From Pseudisothecium myosuroides (Eukaryota; Streptophyta; Bryopsida; Hypnales; Lembophyllaceae), in the NCBI GenBank assembly GCA_951799445.1, contig OX637288.1, forward strand, positions 2,420,501 to 2,484,500: a stretch of 64,000 bases of DNA, in the 5' to 3' direction. The notes beneath the pieces are model-generated. The model saw nothing but the letters and a program-made list of their open reading frames with translations, did no database searches and was not told where the DNA came from. Each line of letters begins with the position of its first letter. Within the stretch, counting starts at the first letter, position 1. The position numbers were made by a program, and so were the translations under genes. Shown here one piece after another: positions 1 to 12,036 of this stretch.

Positions 1-385
1 TGAAAGACAAGGAAAACAAATGAGAGGAACCCCCTACACCAAGGCACAAGAAGGAAGGCTATCCCTATTCCAAATGATCACCCCATCTACTTTGCTAGCA
101 AGCACTAGTGATTAGAGCCAAATTTTCTTAAACTTGGCCCATTGGCAAGTAGCTCGTACTTGTTGGGGTCAAATGCACGCCCCTCCTTGTGTCTTGATCA
201 ATGTTGCTCGCCCCAAATCAAGTAACATTGCCCAAAGAGCCTTATAGACGCGTTCACGGGACCACAAATTTTGTGTAAATACCTTACTGTTCCTAGATAT
301 CCATGTGATCCAAAGTGAGGAACCTCTAACTAAGGACCAAATAGTTGAGACGTAGAAATCTCCTTGGAAGTGGGGCACCAAATAT
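1..385 (-). pseudogene. LINE (non-LTR retrotransposon) ORF2 C-terminal fragment
   Basis: The minus-strand frame at 169-381 contains SLWITWISRNSKVF, nearly identical to AMWIMWISRNSKVF in the larger LINE fragment near 26.5-26.9 kb. Translation on toward base 1 gives WAKFKKIW and LPSC blocks that match the same LINE's C-terminus (WAKFDSIW, PPSC), but stops interrupt it. This is the tail of ORF2 downstream of reverse transcriptase, in a decayed copy that may continue beyond the left edge. The family assignment rests on similarity between the two copies and on the zinc-binding motif seen only in the longer one. Confidence 0.7.
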
Positions 386-399
386 ACAATGCGTGGAAC

Positions 400-1005
400 T
401 AAATCTCATATGTAAGGTTGAATTTGGCTGATCACCACATAAACGAAGTCAATAATGTTTGACTACTTAAAAATTTCTAAATTTTCATTTAACGATAGGA
501 TATTTTCTTAACTTTAAATTTAAAAATCTAGCTCAAAAATAAATAAATTATAAACTATTTTGAAACACTTGCATAATTAGATTACCATAATTGGTGGTCA
601 AAATTGACAAAATGGTATATTTAAATAAAATGTTTTGAGAAAACAACATGCATATTTTTTTGTCTGCAAAAATAAAATTTGCAAAAATATTTATATTTTA
701 TAGCATTTGCCAAAACCACTATTTAGCATAGAATGCCAACAACATTGAGTATAGTATTTGAAAACAATGAAGAGTTAAATGATGTAGCTCTCCGTTTTAA
801 ACATCTTGACATGAAAAGCCTTCTTTATGTACAAATTCTTGAGATGGTGAGGTCTAACTTATAATCATTTAGAAAAACTTGATATTTATTTAGTTTGAAA
901 TAAAACAAAGATAAAATATTCTATAATTAGTCATAGTATATATAAGCTCATGCAATAGTAATAGAAATAACTCTCGATATAATTACTCTAAATATAAGTA
1001 AATTT
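400..1005. other. AT-rich intergenic DNA, nothing recognised
   Basis: The stretch is very AT-rich with many short homopolymer runs. No coding frame, RNA gene or terminal repeat was recognised. Confidence 0.5.
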
Positions 1006-1258
1006 AATCGTTTATGGAGATTTATAACATTTTGGAGAAAATTCTTGTATGCTTTTAAAATATTGAAGTTCAAAATCAGTTTGACTCTGTAAATTTAATG
1101 TAATTGATTATACAACAATGACTACTAGACTAAAATTAATCGTTTATGGAGATTTATAACATTTTGGAGAAAATTCTTGTATGCTTTTAAAATATTGAAG
1201 TTTAAAATAAATTTGACATTGTAAATTTAATGTAATTGATTACAACAATGACTAGCAG
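1006..1258. repeat. Tandem duplication, 132-bp unit, two copies
   Basis: The block starting AATCGTTTATGGAGATTTA at 1006 recurs at 1138, an offset of 132 bp. The copies share the stretch through AATTTAATGTAATTGATTA with few mismatches. The second copy is slightly shorter. It lies in AT-rich non-coding DNA. Confidence 0.85.
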
Positions 1259-1874
1259 AATTCAAATGAACTACTTAATTCCAAAAAATTATTAAATCAA
1301 AATATAATTTAGTCATGAGACCTTGTTCACAAATTAAATTATTTTATTGCATTTCATATAATACAATAAGTAAAGTTTACCTCATCTATTATCTATTAAT
1401 CTTTTAATTTCTTAAGGAAATCTTGAAATAATTAATTCATAATATATAATGAAGAAGAAGAATTACTTGTCTTTTGATCATATATGGTGAATGAAGGATT
1501 TGTTTTGGTTAGTTCTACTTATAACATCATAAAATCTAAGTAGTGATAATTTAGAGTACATTCTAATTGAAAACATGTATAACTACAACCAATCCATGTA
1601 TAAATGTCTTGTAGATTTTTAATTCTAAAACAATATTACAATTTGAGCACAATCAATACTACATTTTTTACCATCATGATATGCAAGATTGACAAAAAAA
1701 ATTTAGTATGTCTTAAAATTGAAGTAGATGTTCTTCACTGATTTTTTTCCAACAAATCACAGTTATTTAGTCCTAAAGGAAAAATCATCAAAATTTGAAC
1801 TTATATTAGATATATGTTTTTATACACAAAAGTAATAAATATTATTATTGTTTAAATAATTTTCACATCATATG
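1259..1874. other. AT-rich intergenic DNA, nothing recognised
   Basis: No gene, RNA or clear repeat terminus was recognised in this stretch. Confidence 0.4.
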
Positions 1875-2100
1875 ACACAATTTTCGGCGCAATAGTGGTG
1901 CATTATGATTGGTTGCAAGACTCTCAATATTGCAACCAGCTCGTGGTTGGAAATAGAAAGACCTAGATGACCAATATAGGTCATACATAATATTCAACTA
2001 AAAAATTCATAATAATTATGTTTTGAGAAATAAAATTATAAAAATTTATGGAATCCTTCCAAATTCTAATTTTGCTTATGGAAAAAATTTCCCACTCAAG
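1875..2100 (-). mobile_element. Truncated MITE related to the element at 12,037-12,454
   Basis: The sequence around GCATTATGATTGGTTGCAAG and CTCAATATTGCAACCAG is the reverse complement of part of the TIR element at 12.0-12.45 kb. Similarity continues for about 200 bp, including a TTATGTTTTGAGA block. No terminal inverted repeats are visible here, so this is an internal fragment. Confidence 0.6.
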
Positions 2101-2129
2101 AAACCTAGACTCCAAATATGCATCATTGC

Positions 2130-3073
2130 TTAACCTCTGAAGGACCAAGTTGCGTTTTTTAGCAACTTAGTAATTTTGGGTACCTCATTACGAATGGAAT
2201 TTTTATTTTTTTATTTTAAATTTTCACACAACATGGGGTTGAAGTTTTTCTTTAAGGCCCAATAATTTTCACAACTTTTGACTATATGATTAAAAAGTTA
2301 TTGTATGATATATAGTTTCTTTTGCATCCAGGCAGTCCGGACAGTCCAAGCAGATAAGGAAAATTGCTTTTTCCAAAAACAAAAGACTTAAATTGTTTTT
2401 TTAGATTTATATATACATAGAAAGTTTTGAATCAGACCATTTTGATTAATGAGATAAAAGTTATGAGGAGTCTTTAGTTTGAGGGTAGTAATGGAATCTC
2501 TACTCTAAAATAAACTTTGAAGCCCTTTATTTAACTCAATTTTTCAATATTAAAAAAATCAAAAAATCCTAGGATGTAGATTGTTTACAACATTACAACA
2601 TTACAACTATTGAAATTGGCATTTTTCAATTCCATTCTTAACAATTTAGTATTTTGAATCATTCTCTACCTCTTTCTACTTATTATTTTTTTCCTATATG
2701 TTGTACAATTCCAAATGATCTGAATTTTTCCAAGCATGTAGCCAACTTGCCTTGAAGAATGAATCCAAAGAAGCACCACCATTTTAGACATTTTTTCAAT
2801 ACAAACTTGTCCTTGTAAAGTGCAGCTGCCCTATTTTTTGGCAGCAAAAAAAAAAGATTTATGTCAATTCATACGCTAACATCTTACAATCCACATAGTG
2901 CAAATTTCTGAAATTTTTCCCTTATGTTTTCAAACTAGTTAACGTACTACAAGATTTTACTGTTACATGTGTCTACGGTTACAAGTTTTCTTTTCTAAAA
3001 TTTGGTACTTATACTAGAAATGGTAGTTTTTGGGCGATTTTGGCAAAAATATAGTCAAGGAACCTGTGTTCCA
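2130..3073 (+). mobile_element. TTAA-type MITE, family H, copy 1
   Basis: The left end reads TTAACCTCTGAAGGACCAAG, matching the shared terminus of the TTAA supergroup. The interior aligns in inverted orientation with the interrupted copy at 30,886-32,942, including the blocks GTAGCCAACTTGCCTTGAAG and AGTAATGGAATCTCTACTCT. The distal third also resembles family A degenerately. The right boundary is set only by homology and its terminus is decayed. No coding capacity was seen. Confidence 0.6.
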
Positions 3074-3429
3074 ATGTTAAAGGGTAAGTTAAATGATATC
3101 AACCGAGTACAAAAAGACTGAAGAGGGTACCCCATTGTATTAAAAGACCAATTTAATAAACCAGAAATGGGAAGGAGACCCTTTGTTATGAATGATTCTT
3201 ACAAGAAAAAAGTGACACGTGGCACCCTGTGACTGCTTGCCCCCAATGGAAAAAAAACATTGGGCCCAAGTCAGACCCTCACTCAAAAAGTCAAGTACAA
3301 ATCACTGCAAGTTTCTCATTACTGTACTCAAAGCTCTGGGTGCAGAAATATTGCAAGAAATCTAGACATCTCTCTACATTTGTAACATTTCAAAAATGTT
3401 CACCTCGCTCAAAATCTCCGCCGAACTGA

Positions 3430-3512
3430 AGACTTGTCCTCTGGTTCTATGTACTGTTTCCTTTTAGCAATGGAAATTGTCCATTTGTTAAAATTTAAAA
3501 AAAAAAATGTTC
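3430..3512 (+). mobile_element. LINE 3'-end fragment
   Basis: TGTACTGTTTCCTTTTAGCA is followed by ATGGAAATTGTCCATTTGTT and an A-rich stretch. This is the 3' tail found, in reverse, near 4.63-4.72 kb and 26.34 kb. It is a 5'-truncated retrotransposon end on the plus strand; no ORF remains. Confidence 0.5.
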
Positions 3513-3659
3513 ACCTCATGGAATTAAGGTCCATTGTGAATAGCTCACGGTCAGAAACTCATGCAGCAATCTCCTAAAAAATGGATGGATGAATGAAATT
3601 TTATCTTTGTCTGTGAGCAATGGTGGTTCATGTTTGCCCGTTGTTCAACGCCCAAGAAT

Positions 3660-3677
3660 GGGTGTGTGTGTGTGTAG
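3660..3677. repeat. GT dinucleotide microsatellite
   Basis: A short run of about seven GT units is present. A degenerate duplication of AATGTCATTTGARTGAATTT lies just downstream (about 3688-3755). Confidence 0.8.
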
Positions 3678-4169
3678 GAAATAGCAAATGTCATTTGAGT
3701 GAATTTACTATTCGTAATTTTTGCATGATGGACAATGTCATTTGAATGAATTTGCTAGATTCTACAGTAGTTCCCCTACGCTTTACAAGAATCATGACAT
3801 TCTTAGATGAATAGTTGCTGTTCCATCCACATTATAATCCATATTCAATCCATATTTATAGATGTAAATGCTTCATCACTCCACCGATGATAGCCACTAC
3901 TTAGTTGCTATTTTAGAAAATTAAAAAAAAAACAAAAAAACACTTGCCTAAAACAAGTTCAATTTTTTTTAAATTTAAAAAAAATATCCCGGCCTCCGGC
4001 CATCACTCCAGCTTGTCCTTTACATTTGTACCACTGCATGCTTTTCTCTATCATGTGCATTCAATCATTGTCGATGCCCTCCTCCATCCTTGGTATCAGG
4101 CAAAACTCGAACGGATTAGAACTCCACCCCAGCCGGCTTAACTTAACTTAAGCTTAACCCTGTTTTTTT

Positions 4170-4262
4170 GTGAACTCCAGAATTCTGAAGCATTGGGCTC
4201 GTTCTGGGTTAACCCATTTTTTTAAAATTCCGGAGTTCTGAAGCATCTGCTCGTTTCAATTC
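4170..4262. repeat. Imperfect local duplication
   Basis: CCAGAATTCTGAAGCATTGG recurs as CCGGAGTTCTGAAGCATCTG about 60 bp later, each followed by a GCTCGTT block. The surrounding 3.5-4.6 kb has no recognisable gene. Confidence 0.6.
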
Positions 4263-4626
4263 TTTGGAAATTTTCCATTGCAAGCACACTTACGGCCTCT
4301 TTTTGAAGTCTTTGGACATCAAGCTTTCTGCAGTACTCTGCTGACTTGTGCGTGAGTGGAGCTTGTAGAGAATAAATTATAGTTTTTTTTTGAAAATTTA
4401 GATTATTTTAATTGATGCTGAGCTAATTTGTTTCACTGTGCAAACTGACCGCTGTCACTAAGGTACAGCAGCTGGAACTTACTTACAACATCATTAACCC
4501 TAAGGGGGAGCCCTTTCAGTCCATCTGGAGCCAAATGGTACACTTAATTAGCGATTTAATTTGTGAATTCTTGAGATCAATTAACTTAACTTAGTTCTGG
4601 CCACCATTTGAATGATGCCCCCACAA

Positions 4627-4718
4627 CTTTTTTTTTTTTTTTTTTTTTAAACAAATGGACGATTTCCATTGATAAGGGAAACAGTACATCGAACCAAGGG
4701 ACAAAGTCCCCGGCGGAA
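4627..4718 (-). mobile_element. LINE 3' end with poly(A)-like tail
   Basis: A T run of more than 20 bases is followed by AAACAAATGGACGATTTCC and ATTGATAAGGGAAACAGTAC. In reverse complement this is the tail of the plus-strand fragment at 3430-3512. The orientation indicates insertion on the minus strand. Confidence 0.55.
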
Positions 4719-5860
4719 ATATTTAAGCTTTTTCACCTCACAACATTGTTATCATAAGGTGATGATGAAGTGAATCACTCAATGACTTTTTTTCTTTTTG
4801 GACACTGATATTCTACCCACTTGAAACCAGGAATGTAGTGAAGCCAAATTTAAGTTAGTTTTCATCCCAATATTGGGTGTAACTAACTTCTTTTTTTGAA
4901 TGAATAAAGACCTTGGATACATTTTTTTTACTCCTGTTTCTTTGTACTATACCGTATGTGAAGCACTGATTTGGCACCTGGTGCCGGAATTGATTTTCCA
5001 AGTCAGATTCTCAGGGGTCCATGTGGCGTCACACCATTTACAAGATGACATGTGGCACATTTTTATAAAAATGATTTAATTTCTATCGATTCTGCCCTTT
5101 GCGTAGGGTATTTGGGGAATTAGCAGGGTTGAAAGCATGAGTGGAAAATATATCTGAGAGGGCCAATGAGATAATCACCGAGTTCTCCAATGTGCCCAAT
5201 TCCATGAAGTAATAGGGGATTCTACTAATCACCTCATGTGCAGTTTTAACTACATTGAATAGTAAATTTAGGTTACCTTTCGTGAACTAATATCTTGAGA
5301 GTTTACACTATATAAGTGTTTAGTATTTTTGTGCAAGGATGTAGCATTACAAAAACTCTAAACCCAGCAAAGGGCCGTTTGATTTTCATTTTCAGCGCCC
5401 CCGTGGTGCAAATACAAAATTTTATTTTATTTTTTAAAATTTGAGATTCTAAAAAGAAAAATTTAATCGCCAATTTGGTGTGGCACTAGTATTGCCCCGT
5501 CAAATTCCTAAATTTATTCATTTTTTCCAATTTCAAATGCACTGCTGCCATACAGTCTCGCAGCCTTCTGCAAGCCCAAAATTTTTCCTAATGTAATTTT
5601 TATCAAACTAGAACCATCAGTGTGTGGCATGGGTTGGTGCAGTGGTTCGAAGAAGGCCCAATTCAGAGAGTTGGATGCACCTCCATGTACACAAGCAGTG
5701 ATTCATGCGATAACTTTTTGGGAGGAGAAAACCTAATTGTTAAGGCAACCTAAGCTTAATTTCAGTGAAGATTGCACCCCTAAACAATATTGTTGACAAC
5801 TAGATGACATGGTGATGTAAGCATTTTAGACGGTTACCCATCTATTACAGATAGCCATTC
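4719..5860. other. Intergenic DNA, no gene recognised
   Basis: No coding frame or RNA gene was recognised. A short stretch near 5733-5752 (TAATTGTTAAGGCAACCTAA) matches the right end of the small TIR element at 58,051-58,293 and may be a fragment of it. Confidence 0.35.
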
Positions 5861-6507
5861 TTAACCCCTAAATGCCCAAGGTCTATTTTGAGTGACTTGG
5901 AATTTGCTCTAAATTGAACAAAATGCCAACATTTTGATAAGTTGTATCAATTTTTTTTTAAATTGTAACCGTACCAATTCAAACTAGACATGTTAGAGAT
6001 CTCATAGGAAAAGAAAATACAACAATATCACTTATAGAGTGAAAGATTATAATGTTTGACCATGAGGGTGTTAAAACTGCAAAAAACTTTCAACCCTCTT
6101 TTCACAAATCGAATCTAAGAAAATGGTGACCAAAAAAATATGAGGTTAAAGAACCTAACATGTATAACCCCAATCAACTTATGGCTTCTTAAAATCTACT
6201 CTATAATTTTTTTAAATGAATTTTGAATGTGATTTTTGATCCAAGATCTAGTGTATTTGAGGCTCATTTCCAAGAGCTCTCAACACTACGGGAAGTCAAG
6301 ATTGCAATGGGTACCCTTGCACAAAATCTTCAATAGAAAAATCACTATTGATTATTTTCAAGATCGGATTTTTGATGCTAAAACTAGACTTCACAAAGAA
6401 CTTTCCAAAAATATTAAACTACTAAAAATAGCAACTTGGTTGAGTTTTGTTTGACTTCAAAGTTTTGCGAACACTAGATTTTGGTGCCTCGGGCATTTAG
6501 GGGTTAA
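5861..6507. mobile_element. TTAA-type MITE, family B, copy 1
   Basis: The ends are TTAACCCCTAAATGCCCAAG and, in reverse complement, TTAACCCCTAAATGCCCGAG. Both are bounded by TTAA. The interior aligns throughout with the 628-bp copy at 27,533-28,160, including CATGTTAGAGAT and GTCAAGATTGCAATGGGTAC. Length is 647 bp with no plausible ORF. It is a non-autonomous DNA transposon whose superfamily is inferred from the TTAA ends. Confidence 0.85.
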
Positions 6508-6717
6508 ACCTTCAACATATGTGAGGATTCAAGCAACATATAGCTTGGACTTTGTTTAACCCTTTGTGGATTAGCTCTATTACTTCATAGTTGAGCTTCA
6601 TTTCTAAACTCACTTTAACTTTAATTCAAACTATATTCTTACAAATTTAACTTGAGACCTACAATACGTATTATCTATTAATATGAAAAATCTCTATTAA
6701 TTTAGAGAAAATTGTCA

Positions 6718-8360
6718 TTAACCCGTACAGTCCCAAGGCCTTTTTTCCATCCAAAACCAATCAAAACCGTCATTTCTACTGCAAAAAGTAAAAAATCATT
6801 AAAAATGTTTTTTTTGCATATCTAACCATAAGATCTAGTACTGAACCAATGCAAGAATGTGGAAGAAATTTCAGAAACTTTGACCGCGTAGATTGCAAGA
6901 TATTTGCATTTAAAGCGAAGAAAACATGCTTTTTGTACCTTGCTCAACTAGATATTTGGGCTTTGAACCTTCTTAACTTAAATTTTTTGCTCTATTGATT
7001 TTAAATTCCTAATATTTTATATTGAAGAATTGAGTTGAGAGTCTAGGAATTTAAAAATAAATAAAAATAAATTTAATTTAATTTTCGCTCATTGAAAAAT
7101 TATTAAGTAGAAGTAGGTTCAACATTAAAAAGGCAAAACAAAAACATTAATAGCTCTAAGATGGAATTGAAACACACTAATCTGAACGGTGAGAGTGCTT
7201 TAGCAAGAGATCTTAACCCCTAAATGCCTAAGCCTTTTCAAGTGTGTTTTGACTATAAAAAAAGAGCACGGGCTTACAGTTAACCCCAATGAAGCAACTT
7301 GTATTTTTTTTCAAAATCTAACTGTATAGATGTTTAAAGAGCTTGATTATTAATATGCATACCAGTTTTGAGTGCGAAATTGCATAGGAGTTGAGAGATT
7401 ATAACAAGAGAAATACATACTTTTTATTTTTAGCATGCTGCCCTCTCCACAATGTTTTAGAAATTTGCATATAGAAGTTTTTTGGGATGGGAAGTGACAT
7501 GAACGACTACAAATAATGTTAGCACTCTAAAATGCACTTTCAAAAAACTTAATTTCACATGAAAAGCTATCAAACTTATTACACAATCCACCTTGCAATT
7601 GGTGAAATGCAATTTTTTTTATAAGTATAAATCACAAATAACTCCAAATCAACACTTGCATGTTTAAATTTTCAATGGTGAAAATCATGAAAACACTTTA
7701 CTCTTTCCATTCCGACCATTTTCAAAACAAATGAATAAGTACAAGTTTTTAGATCTCAAATCAAGTGAAATTGGCAAAAGTTAGGAAATGAAGTAAAATT
7801 AGGAAGCTTTACTCTTCCACTAATGGACATATATGGCTTTGAAGACCTCTCAAAAATTAGATGCTTACCTTTTGCAATGAAAAATGAAAGTTTTCAATAG
7901 TTAACTCTAAAAATTGCTCGAATTCTTTTTTAAAACGGTCAAACGAACTTAACTGCCCATACCAAAATGAGCCTGAAATTTTAGATCAACCATATATGGA
8001 CGCTCAGACAGGTAAGGGTTAACCTTGTGAAGTTTTTTTTTATATAATTGTGAAAATTGAGGCTAGAAATGAATCTTATAAGTCATTTTTTCAAGAAGAT
8101 GCTTTAATTGCTTGAAAAACAAGATTGTCCATAACTTTCTCATAACAAATCCAAATGGAATGAATCAAAGCTTACCGTGTAGATGAAAATATAATCTATG
8201 AGAAAAAAAATTAAAGTTCTTGTGAGGGTTTGCCCACCGAACTATAGTGTTTTTCTATCTTCAATAAAAAATTTCAAAAATTATGAAAAATATTAAAACC
8301 ACAAGAGTCTATCCAAAATCCATTTTGTCACCGAGTAGAGAGTGGGACTTTAGGTGTTAA
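6718..8360 (+). mobile_element. TTAA-type MITE, family A, copy A1, interrupted by a family C element
   Basis: The left end reads TTAACCCGTACAGTCCCAAG and the right end CTTTAGGTGTTAA. The flanking halves align with intact family A copies, for example CGTCATTTCTACTGC on the left and CATAACTTTCTCATAACAAA on the right. About 810 bp of unrelated sequence (7213-8022) splits it where intact copies have CTAAACC. This is one of the more diverged A copies. Confidence 0.75.
7213..8022. mobile_element. TTAA-type MITE, family C, nested in A1
   Basis: The left end is TTAACCCCTAAATGCCTAAG and the right end GGTAAGGGTTAA. The interior is unlike family A, B or D. Sequence on both sides belongs to the family A copy, so the boundaries are set both by termini and by the resumption of A homology. 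TTAA flanks both sides, as expected of a duplicated TTAA target. Confidence 0.75.
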
Positions 8361-9033
8361 TAAAATCTTTATAGCAAAAAAATAAAAATAAAGTAATAAA
8401 TATAATAAAATAAATTTTATTAATTAAAATTTTCTTTTTGAGGTGAAAGAAGCAATGAAATTTTTTTCAAAGTAATTATTTTATTATTAATTATCCCAAA
8501 TATCTTTGGCTATGACCTTCAAATCAAAGTACCATTATAATTATAAATTTAGAATTTTATATATTTATTGATAAAAATATAAAAGCACGTACACATATAT
8601 GCAAAAATAAAAAGATATTTTGATTTTTTATAATTTTAGGAAGAAAAATTTTAAAATGGGGATTTTTGAAAAAACAGTTTTTAAAGAGATTGTTATCATA
8701 TCTAGTATATACAAGAACAAAATATTATATTCTTACCATATTTTTCTAGAAAATTATTTTTATTTTAAAAATAAAACATGGAAATTACACAGTGTTGTAG
8801 AACAATTTGCATTCTAAAATATGGATTGTGCAATTGCATTAATTCAATTGAATATTTGTATTTTAAATTTTGTTAAGAAGGATTTGAAACTAACATATCA
8901 TGTTTTGTTTTTTTATTTTATATCATATTCCAAAAAAAGATGTTTTGAAAGCTAGAAATGGGTTTGATATTTGGCGCGTCCAGTTTGGTATGTTGGAATG
9001 TTGGAAACTTCAAGGGTAAAAATTTCAATTGAT
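8361..9033. other. AT-rich intergenic DNA, nothing recognised
   Basis: The stretch is extremely AT-rich. No gene or repeat terminus was recognised. Confidence 0.4.
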
Positions 9034-9665
9034 AGAACCTCTAAAGGACATTGGCCATTTTTCTATCAAATATCACTCATAATTGTCATTTCTATTGCAA
9101 AGAACAAGAAACTTATAAAATTGTTTTGTTTTGCATATTTAGCCACAGGATCTTGCAGTTGAGAAGAAAATTTACAAACTTTGGCTGTATAGCTTGCAAG
9201 ATGTTTGCATTTCTTTGCACCTTGCATGACAAGATTATAAGACTTTGAATCTTTTCAATTAAATTTTTTTGCACTATTGAGTTTGAATTTAAATTTTTTA
9301 TCATATAAAATTGAGTTAAGAGTCTAAAGGAAAAAATTCAATAAAGAAGAATCTGATTTTTATTGTTTAAAAATTTATTAAGTAGAAATAGGTATAAGAT
9401 AGAAAGAAAAATTAAATTGTTGATAGCTCCAAGATGGAATTGGAATCCTAAGCAAAGTAAATATTGTAGAATTTTTTAAAATAAAAATAGTAAAAATTGA
9501 ATTTAATAACAAATTCAATACGTTATTCTGCCAAGAAAATGCTATGATTGCCCAAAAAACAAGATGCTCTATATCCATCATTAATCCAAATGGAATGAAT
9601 CAAAACTTTCTATATAGACAAAAATATGATCTATAAAAAAAATTAAAAATTTATTTCAAGTTTAT
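9034..9665 (+). mobile_element. Degenerate, right-truncated family A MITE
   Basis: The left end resembles the supergroup terminus (AACCTCTAAAGGACATTGG at 9036). Diverged family A blocks follow, such as GTCATTTCTATTGCAAAGA, TAGCTTGCAAGATGTTTGC and GATTAATCCAAATGG-type sequence in reverse. Homology fades near 9665 without a matching right terminus. Confidence 0.55.
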
Positions 9666-9781
9666 TTGCAAAGAATAAGTATTTTAACTAAAAGATCATG
9701 TTTCTTGCAACTGTAGCTCGCCCTCAATGGAACACATTCAAGAACCAAGAATTCAATAGGAAAATCAGAATCTTCCTTTAC

Positions 9782-10250
9782 CTATTTTAAGAGCCAACTA
9801 AGGGAACCAATAAAAATTGAGCACGTAGAACGATGGAAACCAAACATATCAAGAGCATTACCAAGGAGGTGGCAAATTTGATGTTGATCAATAATCTTAT
9901 CCCAACAATTTAGAGGAAGTGGCCGCATGCATGGGCTGGCAAGATCACAATTGGCAACAATGTTATCATTCAACAAGGCAATGTCAAGCCTCATCTCAAC
10001 AACGATGAATCTAATTTGGCACCCACTCCAAAGCAAGACAACTTCACATTGACTAGCCAACCTCCCAACAATCTTGATATGAATGTTCTTGATTTCGGCC
10101 ACTTTTGTGCTATTTGCTTGTTGTAGCATCAACTTCCACAAAAGAACATTGATTCTTTGATTGATGCCACAAAGAAAGATTTTTTAGAACATGGATAAAA
10201 AAAGATCAATAGCATTTTCCTCCCGTGGCAATAATGCATGGTTTAGATAA
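9782..10250 (+). pseudogene. Mariner-like (Tc1/mariner) transposase, C-terminal relic
   Basis: Plus-strand translation gives, in order, SITKEVANLMLINNLIPTI, then RKWP, IIQQGNVKPHL, LTSQPPNNLDMNVLDFGHF and PQKNIDSLIDATKKDFLEHG. This is the arrangement seen in the catalytic half of plant mariner-like transposases, where QQDNAKPH carries the second and NSPDLNVLD the third catalytic aspartate. Here the second Asp is replaced by Gly (QQG) while the third block keeps its Asp residues. In-frame stops follow PTI, CLL and EHG. Only the C-terminal half is visible and no flanking TIRs were found. The enzyme is dead, but the family is known to mobilise Stowaway MITEs, two of which occur in this window. 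The assignment rests on recalled motifs. Confidence 0.75.
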
Positions 10251-11802
10251 TATTATTGGACAACAACAATCACTACTAGTTGTCATACATGGTTAAGGAG
10301 AAGTGATGCAACGTCAAGGGGAATTGTTGGTCATTTTGCAATGCCTAGATGACACCATCAAGTGCGTCTAGTGTTTCATTTTTGTCAACCATTTTAACAT
10401 AGAATTTAATCTGAGACAAGCAATATATTGCAACCTTGGATTTATTTTGAGACAGAAAGTACCATACAACTTCAAAACGACTACCATGCAACTATAGACA
10501 TTATGAATAAAAAGTGGCAACATACATATAGAGAGAACATGAAAAAGAAAAAATAGAAGAAAAAATAAATTTTGAAGATTGTGTATCAAACCACGACATG
10601 GCAAAAAGTACGCCTATTTTTTACCATATTACTTGAACTAATTCATTTATTAAACTTTTGATTTAAATGTACACTCTTTGAACATGAGAGTCGAATTAGG
10701 AACCCCATAATTAGTACTTTACAAACTCATAACTTCTTTGTACATTGTCCAAAATATACATGCCTAGAGAATATAAAATCCTTTTTCAATTGTCAATTTC
10801 ACCCAACAAAACAAAGATACTCTAAAGATAGGAACCATATTTATATGTTTCTTCGCATGCTTTTAGATGTAGCAAATTAGTGCAAGAATTCTTAGGGTAA
10901 ACTTCTATGGACTCAAAAATTATTTTTTGAATTTAATGGAGTCAGAACTGCCTTCACGAAGTTCCATCATGTTTTCACGTCCATATGCGCAGGGAGAATC
11001 TACATTTTTGTATTCGCTTTGCTCCAAAGTTAACCAATGAAAAAGCAACCCCAAAGTTCAAGTCCAATGTTACAAAAAATAAAAATAGTTTTTCAAGTTT
11101 CAAAAAGTAGCCTCCTCCACTTTTTATGAGCCTCTCCCCACTAGTAAAAACATCAAGACCACTTAGACTAAAAAAACGACCCATGAGAAGACCCGCATGA
11201 CCAACTTGACTAGATCTGGGTCATTTATGGGGCATGTTTTTTAAGTCTACTCTGCCCATGTTTCAACTAGTGCCCTAAACTTTAGACGGCCTGCAATTTT
11301 GAATTGTCCTCTTGCAAATCCACATTGCACACTTCCATGTAAAATTCTACGATTCCTTTTTCTCTTTTTTTTTTTCTTGCAAAGTTTGACTGATTTTTTT
11401 TGGTACAGGGACTTCAAGGGTAACTTCAGTTCAATGTTTTAAGTTTTGCATTCAGTTCAGATGGCGTTGGCTTAGTGGTTTGACCGTGTCATTTGGACAT
11501 GGGCCGGCAGTGGGCACTTGCCAACTTTGGAGGAGTTGAAGGCTTCAAGTGGGCTGGGGGGCCAATGGTGGTAAGTTACTAGTTAGTGGAGTCCCACCAG
11601 ACCCATCTCCAAATACTCCCATCCATTGGGCAGCTGCAGCTCTATTTGCTTCATTTGGGGCCTCCACTGAAGTAGAGAAAAGCAGTGGCAGTCCAGTTGG
11701 GGCGAAAGTGGGCAAATGGATTCGTACTCTTGGAGACTTGGACTCAAAATAATAAGATAAACAACCCCCATTCCAGACCTAACCGAATTTGTGGGCTAAC
11801 CC
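10251..11802. other. Intergenic DNA, no gene supported
   Basis: Open frames such as the 67-codon one at 11,549-11,752 show no recognisable domain and no codon signature that I can judge. TGGCTTAGTGG near 11,469 resembles a polymerase III A box, but no B box follows, so no tRNA or SINE is called. Confidence 0.35.
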
Positions 11803-12032
11803 TTAACCCTTAAATGCCAAAGGGGTGACCCTCGAAATCATCCTTTTCTATTACCGTGTGAATCAGTAGCCTCCAAAATTGCAAAAGTACTCATTGCAAG
11901 TCAAACTACTATAGAAGATCTTCCTTTTCCACAACAAATTTTGAAGATGAATAGTTACACTTCTGTCTTATACAGTTTGATTCCATGTCATCCATTGGAC
12001 ATAAAACGTCCGCTTCGGCGTTCAAGGGCTAA
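11803..12032. mobile_element. Short TTAA-type MITE, 230 bp
   Basis: The left end TTAACCCTTAAATGCCAAAG pairs with the right end, which reads TTAGCCCTTGAACGCCGAAG in reverse complement (15 of 20 positions agree). The element is too short to code. Its ends relate it to the TTAA supergroup, but the interior matches no other copy here. Confidence 0.65.
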
Positions 12033-12036
12033 ATTA

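Noticed and set aside
5620..5680. tRNA or SINE suggested by GGTTGGTGCAGTGGTTCGAA
   Set aside because: The A-box and B-box-like motifs overlap instead of being spaced 30-60 bp apart, and no cloverleaf could be drawn.
5861..6507. CCCTAAA at element ends as interstitial plant telomere repeats (TTTAGGG)
   Set aside because: The heptamer occurs once per end and never in tandem, and it is part of a longer conserved TIR.
9782..10141. A 119-codon minus-strand frame as a gene
   Set aside because: It is the antisense shadow of the plus-strand mariner relic, whose motifs are recognisable only on the plus strand.
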